64,000 nt of DNA from the NCBI RefSeq assembly GCF_037622515.1, contig NZ_JBBJCN010000010.1:1-64000 (forward strand). The letters run 5' to 3'. The position numbers and the translations under genes were made by a program. The stretch's first letter is position 1; the number at the start of each line of letters is the position of its first letter. Of this stretch, positions 58,998 to 64,000 are shown piece after piece. A model generated the notes under the pieces. The model was not told the DNA's origin, ran no database searches, and saw nothing but the letters and a program-made list of their open reading frames with translations. This DNA is from Paradesertivirga superstes (GTDB lineage: Bacteria > Bacteroidota > Bacteroidia > Sphingobacteriales > Sphingobacteriaceae).

Positions 58998-60203
58998 ATG
59001 AAAAAGATTAAGCCATTAGGAATACTTGCAGCCTCCATACTTTTATTGGTATATATAAGTAGTTGCGAAAAGATTATGCCTCAAGCTCCGGCAGATGAGG
59101 ATATATTAGATGGCCCACTCGACGGTCTCTCAAGTGAACAAAAAAAGTTATTCTTACGTGGAGATGTAGCTTTCAATGATGAGATATTCAATGATAAAAG
59201 TGGTTTAGGACCTTTATTTGTCGCAACCTCCTGCGGCACCTGTCATGCAGGTGATGGGAAAGGACACCCTTTTACCACCCTCACCAGGTTCGGACAAAGT
59301 GATACTATCGGAAACCAGTTTTTACATAAGGGTGCTCCTCAATTACAAAATCGCGCATCCTCTGGCTTTCTTGCCGAGCAGATTCCGGCAGGAGCTACTT
59401 TTTCGAAATTCACTCCCCCGGCAAATACTGGCCTAGGATTTATTGAGGCTGTCCCTGATGCGACGATACTTTCCCTGGCCGATGAAAACGATCTAAATGG
59501 AGATGGAATTTCTGGGAGGCCGAACTGGATTAAAGTTCCTGACTATTGCCAGATAAGACCCGGAACTATTATCAGAAATGGAAAATATATTGGAAGATTC
59601 GGAAAGAAGGCAGCAGTCTACGACCTATTACAACAAACAGTAAATGCTTATAACCAGGATATGGGAATAAGTTCGGGTTATGAGTTCCTGGACACCTACA
59701 GCGGTTTTCAGGTTGATCCGGAAGTATCTAACCAAACAGTATTAGATGTAGTGTTTTACTTGCAGACACTAAAAGCACCTATCCAGCGAAACACTAACAA
59801 CGAAGAAGTCAAAGCTGGTAAAAGTCTTTTCATGAACATTGGCTGTGCCAAGTGCCATACTCCCGAGTTAAAAACGGGCTCTTCAAGAGTTTCGGCGCTA
59901 TCAGAGAAAACTTTCTTTCCCTATACAGACATGCTTTTACATGATATGGGCAACGGCTTAAATGACGGCTATACCGAAGGGACAGCGTTAACTGCGGAGT
60001 GGAGAACTCCTGCTCTATGGGGGCTAGGACTTTCCAAGAACTCACAAGGTGGCAGATATTTCTTAATGCACGACGGAAGAGCCGGAAGTATTGAACAAGC
60101 AATAATATTACACGGCGGAGAAGGGCAAGCAAGTAAAAATCAATTTGTGCAGTTGTCTGCTACTGATAAAAGTAAACTCATCAAATTTCTGGAATCACTT
60201 TAA
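58998..60203 (+). CDS. Di-heme cytochrome oxidoreductase lipoprotein (DHOR/thiol oxidoreductase family)
   Basis: 401 residues with a lipoprotein signal (LLVYISSC). Two heme c motifs CGTCH (about 77-81) and CAKCH (about 286-290) and the DHOR-family segment LNGDGISGRPNW. Members are CcpA/MauG-like periplasmic electron carriers or peroxidases often linked to metal uptake or oxidation operons. First gene of an operon-like run (3 bp to the next). Confidence 0.88.
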   Translation: MKKIKPLGILAASILLLVYISSCEKIMPQAPADEDILDGPLDGLSSEQKKLFLRGDVAFNDEIFNDKSGLGPLFVATSCGTCHAGDGKGHPFTTLTRFGQSDTIGNQFLHKGAPQLQNRASSGFLAEQIPAGATFSKFTPPANTGLGFIEAVPDATILSLADENDLNGDGISGRPNWIKVPDYCQIRPGTIIRNGKYIGRFGKKAAVYDLLQQTVNAYNQDMGISSGYEFLDTYSGFQVDPEVSNQTVLDVVFYLQTLKAPIQRNTNNEEVKAGKSLFMNIGCAKCHTPELKTGSSRVSALSEKTFFPYTDMLLHDMGNGLNDGYTEGTALTAEWRTPALWGLGLSKNSQGGRYFLMHDGRAGSIEQAIILHGGEGQASKNQFVQLSATDKSKLIKFLESL

Positions 60204-60206
60204 ACA

Positions 60207-60659
60207 ATGAATAGAAAAGATTTTTTGGTCAAGGGCTGTATAGGCTGTCTATCAGCTTTAGCTGTAAGTTCAGGTTTTATTTCCTGTTCAACCACTACTC
60301 AATATTTATCAGGGAAAATTGTTAAAGACGGGATAACTCTTGATAAAGCAGATTTCAAGCTATCGCAAAGAGGAAATACAGATTACCGCTCCTTTGTAAT
60401 TGTCCGTAATGACGCATTGAAATTTCCAATATGTGTGTACAGGCATGATGAAAATAGTTATTCTGCATTGTGGATGCAATGCGCTCACCAAGGGGCCGAG
60501 CTCCAAGCATCCGGCGATATGTTAACATGCCCTGCTCATGGGAGCGAGTTCAATAACAAGGGTGTGGTAACCAATGGGCCGGCTAGCAGGAACTTAAAGA
60601 CCTTTCCAGTTACCATAACCGATAATTTACTTTTTATTGATATGAGAAAGCAGTCATGA
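60207..60659 (+). CDS. Rieske-type [2Fe-2S] lipoprotein
   Basis: 150 residues. A twin-charged start (NRKDFL) and hydrophobic segment with FISC precede a Rieske domain: CAHQGAEL (C-x-H) and CPAHGSEF (C-x-x-H) bind the cluster. It is expected in the periplasm and may pass electrons to or from the di-heme protein. Its stop overlaps the next start (ATGA at 60656). Confidence 0.88.
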   Translation: MNRKDFLVKGCIGCLSALAVSSGFISCSTTTQYLSGKIVKDGITLDKADFKLSQRGNTDYRSFVIVRNDALKFPICVYRHDENSYSALWMQCAHQGAELQASGDMLTCPAHGSEFNNKGVVTNGPASRNLKTFPVTITDNLLFIDMRKQS

Positions 60660-61879
60660 AGAAACTATTTATACTCGCTTTTTTATTTATAGGGTTCAAC
60701 GCTTACTCCCAAATTGACCCTGAACTATTAAGAAATCCTCAAAAAGACACCAGTGGATTGAAACTCAACATGGATGCGGTTTATGACCGTCCATTTCTGC
60801 AAACCAGTAAATTGCCTGTAGCACTGGGTGGGTATGTTGAAGCCAATTATCAATATTTTGGGCAAGACGGGATATCCGAAGGACATCAGTTTCAAATGAG
60901 AAGATTGACTTTGTTTGTGTCCTCCTCAATCGCAAAGCGGTTAAAATTTCTCTCAGAATTGGAATTTGAAGATGGTACAAAGGAGATCAATATTGAATTC
61001 GCCTCAATGGATTTTGAACTTGCCCCACTTCTTAATCTTAGGGGTGGAATTATCATGAACCCAATAGGTGCATTTAATCAGAATCATGATGGCCCCAAGT
61101 GGGAATTTGTTGATCGGCCCGTTTCAGCAACACAAATGCTTCCCTCGACCTGGAGCAATGTAGGATTTGGGGTTTACGGAAAGAAGTATGCGAAGGATTG
61201 GGTGTATGCTTATGAGGCATACTTTACCAATGGTTTTGACGATCAAATAATCAGCAATTCAGAGAATCGCACTTTTCTACCTGCAACCAAAGCTAATAAA
61301 GACAGATTTGAGGAAAGTTTTAATGGAAGCCCATTGTTTACGGGTAAAGTTGCTTTGCGCAATAAAGGAATTGGCGAGCTAGGCTTATCCTATATGGGCG
61401 GTGTTTACAATAAGTTTGAAGATGACGGATTGGAACTGGATGAAAAGCGCAGTGTCAATATCTATGCAGTAGATTTTAACACAACATTTAAGAAACTAGG
61501 CACTTATATAAATACAGAATGGGCTTGGGTGAACGTTAATTTACCTGAGTCTTATACCGAGCAATTCGGAAGAAAACAACAGGGAGGATTTTTTGATATT
61601 GTTCAACCGATTTTCAGAAAGCCGATTTTCGGCTTTGGAAACTCTGTAGTCAATGCTGCTTTCAGAGTGGAGTATGTTGACTGGAATAAGGGGAAGTTTA
61701 GTTCAACAGGTGAAAAAATTTCAGATGATTTTTTCTCAATCATGCCTGCCCTAAGCTGGAGACCCGTTAATCAGACTGTTTTACGATTAAATTATAGGTA
61801 TAATTGGCAAAAAGATATTTTAAGTAATCCGGCTTCCAAAACTGCGGGATTACAATTTGGATTTTCGACCTATTTCTAG
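60656..61879 (+). CDS. Outer-membrane porin (phosphate-selective porin O/P-like)
   Basis: 407 residues with signal peptide (LFILAFLFIGFNAYSQ) and a beta-barrel pattern of alternating strands ending with aromatic GLQFGFSTYF. GGYVEANYQYFGQDG and FQMRRLTLFVSSSI match OprO/P-like porins of Bacteroidota. Likely provides passage of an anion or metal complex for the operon. Confidence 0.82.
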   Translation: MKKLFILAFLFIGFNAYSQIDPELLRNPQKDTSGLKLNMDAVYDRPFLQTSKLPVALGGYVEANYQYFGQDGISEGHQFQMRRLTLFVSSSIAKRLKFLSELEFEDGTKEINIEFASMDFELAPLLNLRGGIIMNPIGAFNQNHDGPKWEFVDRPVSATQMLPSTWSNVGFGVYGKKYAKDWVYAYEAYFTNGFDDQIISNSENRTFLPATKANKDRFEESFNGSPLFTGKVALRNKGIGELGLSYMGGVYNKFEDDGLELDEKRSVNIYAVDFNTTFKKLGTYINTEWAWVNVNLPESYTEQFGRKQQGGFFDIVQPIFRKPIFGFGNSVVNAAFRVEYVDWNKGKFSSTGEKISDDFFSIMPALSWRPVNQTVLRLNYRYNWQKDILSNPASKTAGLQFGFSTYF

Positions 61880-61937
61880 GACCTAAGGATAGATATTAAG
61901 TTTCATCATAAATTATGGGATTGCTATCTTTGCCGCG

Positions 61938-62243
61938 ATGAAAGTAATTGCAATTTTCATGACTATCATTTTGCTCCTCGCAGGATTTGATCCTTGTAAG
62001 GATGCTGATGCTAGTGAAAGCAATGAAAAGTCTGAGTTAAAAACTGATAAAGGTGTCCATGACGAGGAACTGCCCTGTGCTCCGTTCTGCCACTGCGCTC
62101 GGTGTCCTTTTGCAGTTATTATTCCCCTGCATTTCTCAAACCTCCATCCGATAAGATTATCGGGATATAAGTTCGATTTCCTCCTCCCTGGAAGACCCAT
62201 TGATGTGAGTTCTTCTATCTGGCAGCCACCCAAACACGGCTGA
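61938..62243 (+). CDS. DUF6660-like cysteine-rich exported protein
   Basis: 101 residues with signal peptide (FMTIILLLAGFDPCKDA) and the cluster CAPFCHCARC around residue 47, characteristic of small Bacteroidota proteins encoded just upstream of metal-related TonB receptors or CusA efflux genes. A metal-binding role is inferred. Confidence 0.7.
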   Translation: MKVIAIFMTIILLLAGFDPCKDADASESNEKSELKTDKGVHDEELPCAPFCHCARCPFAVIIPLHFSNLHPIRLSGYKFDFLLPGRPIDVSSSIWQPPKHG

Positions 62244-62304
62244 TCTCTCCAACAGTAAACAATCTAATTATTCATCCTCGTGAGAGGTAATTACTCATAA
62301 TTCA

Positions 62305-64000
62305 ATGAAAATATTTTATATACTTTTTGTTGCAATGGCCTTTTCATTCGGAGCCCTTGCTCAAAACAAATTCGCACTCATTTTAAAAGATTCCGAAACT
62401 TCGGAGCCGCTAATCGGCGGTACTCTTTCTATTACTGATTTGAACAAAGTATCCTCAACCGACGCTAAGGGACAGGCTTTTTTCGCTGATATTCCAAACG
62501 GAATACATTATATTGAATATAGTTATATAGGCTATAAAAGGAAATTAGATACACTCACCTTTCCCCTTACTTCTGAAACCCCGATAGTGATTTCGCTTGA
62601 AGCTGCCGAAGGGGAGGAGCTTGAAGAAGTTGTTGTTGCTTCCACCAGAAGTAGTCGGACAATTTCTAATATTCCTACTCGTGTCGAAGTAATTGCCGGA
62701 GAGGAGCTGGATGAAAAGGGAAATATGAAGCCTGGGGACATTCGTATGGTGCTTAATGAAAGTACCGGAATTCAAACACAGCAAACTTCAGCTACTAGCG
62801 CAAACGCATCAATTAGAATACAGGGGCTCGACGGTCGCTATACGCAGATCTTAAAAGATGGCTTTCCTCTGTTCTCTGGGGCAGCCAGCGGGCTTGGATT
62901 ATTACAAACCCCACCCTTGGATCTGAAACAGGTTGAAGTAGTAAAGGGTTCCGCATCAACCTTGTATGGTGGGGGAGCTATTGCGGGGCTAGTCAACCTA
63001 ATCAGTAAAACGCCGAAAGAGGAAAGAGAATTGAATATTCATTTAAACGGAACCTCTGCAGGTGGTCTGGACCTCAATGGATTTTACAGCCAGCAGTTTG
63101 GAAAAGCCGGAGTAACAGTGTTCGCCTCCAGAAATAGTAATTCTGCTTACGCACCTGGTGTAGTTGAATTCTCAGCGATACCGGAATTTACACGCTACAC
63201 ATTCAACCCTAAGCTGTTTTTGAACTTTAATGAGAAGAGCTCGTTAAACTTTGGGATTAATAGCAGTTTCGAAGACCGAACAGGTGGTGATTTAAAATAT
63301 ATTAAGGGTGATGGCGACGCTACTCATAGTTTTTTCGAGAATAATAATTCAGACAGACTATCTAGCCAATTAAGCCTCAAACATAAAATGGGAGAAAAGG
63401 CTGAATTTAACATTAAAAATAGCATCAGCTACTTTAATCGTAAAATCACGGTTCCGGGTTATCTATTTGATGGTAGCCAGTATGGAACCTTTTCAGAAGC
63501 CAGTTTTTCAGTAGAAAACGAAAAGACAGAATGGGTTGCCGGGCTGAATCTTTGGACAGACCGATTTAAAGAAAATCAGAAAACATCAGTTTCATTACGC
63601 GATTATAATCAAACCACCTTTGGCGCGTTTATCCAAAATAATATTCATGCTGCCAGTTGGCTTGAGTTAGAAGCTGGTTTAAGGGGGGATTACGTTATTG
63701 ATTATGGGTTCTCTCTATTGCCTCGGATCTCCGCTTTAATCAAAGTAAATGATAAACTCAATTCACGTATTGGAGGTGGGCTAGGCTATAAAACACCAAC
63801 AATATTTTCGGAGGAGAGTGAGCGTATCCAGTATCAGAATGTTCTTCCTATTTCGTCGCAGACCAATAAACTTGAAAGAAGCTACGGAGTGAATTGGGAT
63901 GTTAATTATCGTACTTCCTTGCTTGGTGACGAAGTCGGCTTTAGCATCAATCATTTATTCTTTTATACCTATTTAAACAACCCTTTGACAATGGAACAGG
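62305..64000 (+). CDS. TonB-dependent receptor, 3' end outside window
   Basis: The frame is open from 62305 to the window end (565 codons seen). Signal peptide, a carboxypeptidase-like domain (ILKDSETSEPLIGGTLSI...GYKRKLD) at 20-90, then a plug (VEVIAGEELDEKGNMKPGDI; STGIQTQQTS; LYGGGAIAGLVNLIS) and the start of the barrel. It resembles iron/siderophore or metal-complex receptors. It follows the DUF6660 gene by 61 bp and is likely controlled with it. Confidence 0.9.
   Translation, partial: MKIFYILFVAMAFSFGALAQNKFALILKDSETSEPLIGGTLSITDLNKVSSTDAKGQAFFADIPNGIHYIEYSYIGYKRKLDTLTFPLTSETPIVISLEAAEGEELEEVVVASTRSSRTISNIPTRVEVIAGEELDEKGNMKPGDIRMVLNESTGIQTQQTSATSANASIRIQGLDGRYTQILKDGFPLFSGAASGLGLLQTPPLDLKQVEVVKGSASTLYGGGAIAGLVNLISKTPKEERELNIHLNGTSAGGLDLNGFYSQQFGKAGVTVFASRNSNSAYAPGVVEFSAIPEFTRYTFNPKLFLNFNEKSSLNFGINSSFEDRTGGDLKYIKGDGDATHSFFENNNSDRLSSQLSLKHKMGEKAEFNIKNSISYFNRKITVPGYLFDGSQYGTFSEASFSVENEKTEWVAGLNLWTDRFKENQKTSVSLRDYNQTTFGAFIQNNIHAASWLELEAGLRGDYVIDYGFSLLPRISALIKVNDKLNSRIGGGLGYKTPTIFSEESERIQYQNVLPISSQTNKLERSYGVNWDVNYRTSLLGDEVGFSINHLFFYTYLNNPLTMEQ

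Noticed and set aside
1..64000. Insertion sequences, integrases, tRNA or rRNA genes
   Set aside because: I looked for transposase and tyrosine-recombinase motifs and for tRNA-like cloverleaf ends and found none that I can support.

Overview
The window looks like part of a conjugative plasmid of a Bacteroidota bacterium, most likely a sphingobacterium (Pedobacter/Sphingobacterium type). The reasons are a CTnDOT-style transfer region (traA/B to traN order), PcfJ/PcfK, ArdC, DUF3945/DUF4099, DUF3560 and Toprim accessory genes, TAnnTTTG-type -7 promoter boxes, and modest G+C. A Rep_3-type initiator followed by at least 14 iterons argues for an autonomous plasmid rather than an integrative element. 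No integrase, IS transposase, tRNA or rRNA is visible. Both window edges cut a gene.

Layout. 1-8.8 kb is a copper island on the + strand: a CPH-type P1B ATPase (5' end missing), a secreted BNR-repeat protein, a class I fructose-bisphosphate aldolase, two tandem AraC-type regulators with a metal-binding-like N-terminus, a CPC-type CopA ATPase, a frameshifted ferredoxin reductase, and a CopZ-like chaperone. copA and the copZ-like gene share an identical 17-bp palindromic operator at an identical distance from their -7 boxes. 8.9-15.4 kb is a decaying segment: a hydrolase-fold protein without its nucleophile, three broken genes, umuDC on the - strand (UmuD lacking its catalytic pair), a tiny hydrophobic peptide and an HNH protein. 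15.6-28.1 kb holds ArdC, PcfK/PcfJ, many small unknown genes, a thermonuclease, a histone H1-like protein, a YhcG nuclease, the replication initiator, iterons and SSB. 28.2-39.1 kb is the transfer operon on the - strand (traN back to the ParA-like traA). 39.1-44.1 kb has a repeat-rich AT segment, a probable oriT, a mobilization accessory protein, the relaxase and the coupling protein. 44-58 kb holds accessory conjugation genes, unknown genes, a MqsR/Panacea toxin-antitoxin pair and a further unknown gene. 58.2-64 kb is a second metal island: a DtxR/MntR-type repressor divergent from a di-heme cytochrome, Rieske protein, porin, DUF6660 protein and TonB-dependent receptor (3' end missing).

The most unusual signal is not a gene. 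Eight intergenic sites between 15.6 and 52.7 kb carry arrays of a short GTAGA(T/C) motif spaced at 55 or 65 bp (occasionally 54, 59, 110, or 73 where an 18-bp duplication explains the excess). The spacers are unrelated but rich in 6-bp palindromes. Four arrays sit just upstream of a second recurrent element, a GTATATTTA promoter box, and two of these promoter regions are duplicated copies of one another. This may be a plasmid-wide regulatory or architectural system.

How the parts work together: the copper genes export, chaperone and sense Cu; the right-hand island appears to be repressed by its DtxR/MntR-type protein through a dyad lying exactly between the -33 and -7 boxes; rep/iterons, tra, relaxase and coupling protein maintain and move the plasmid; ArdC, SSB, umuDC and the toxin-antitoxin pair are typical plasmid survival functions.
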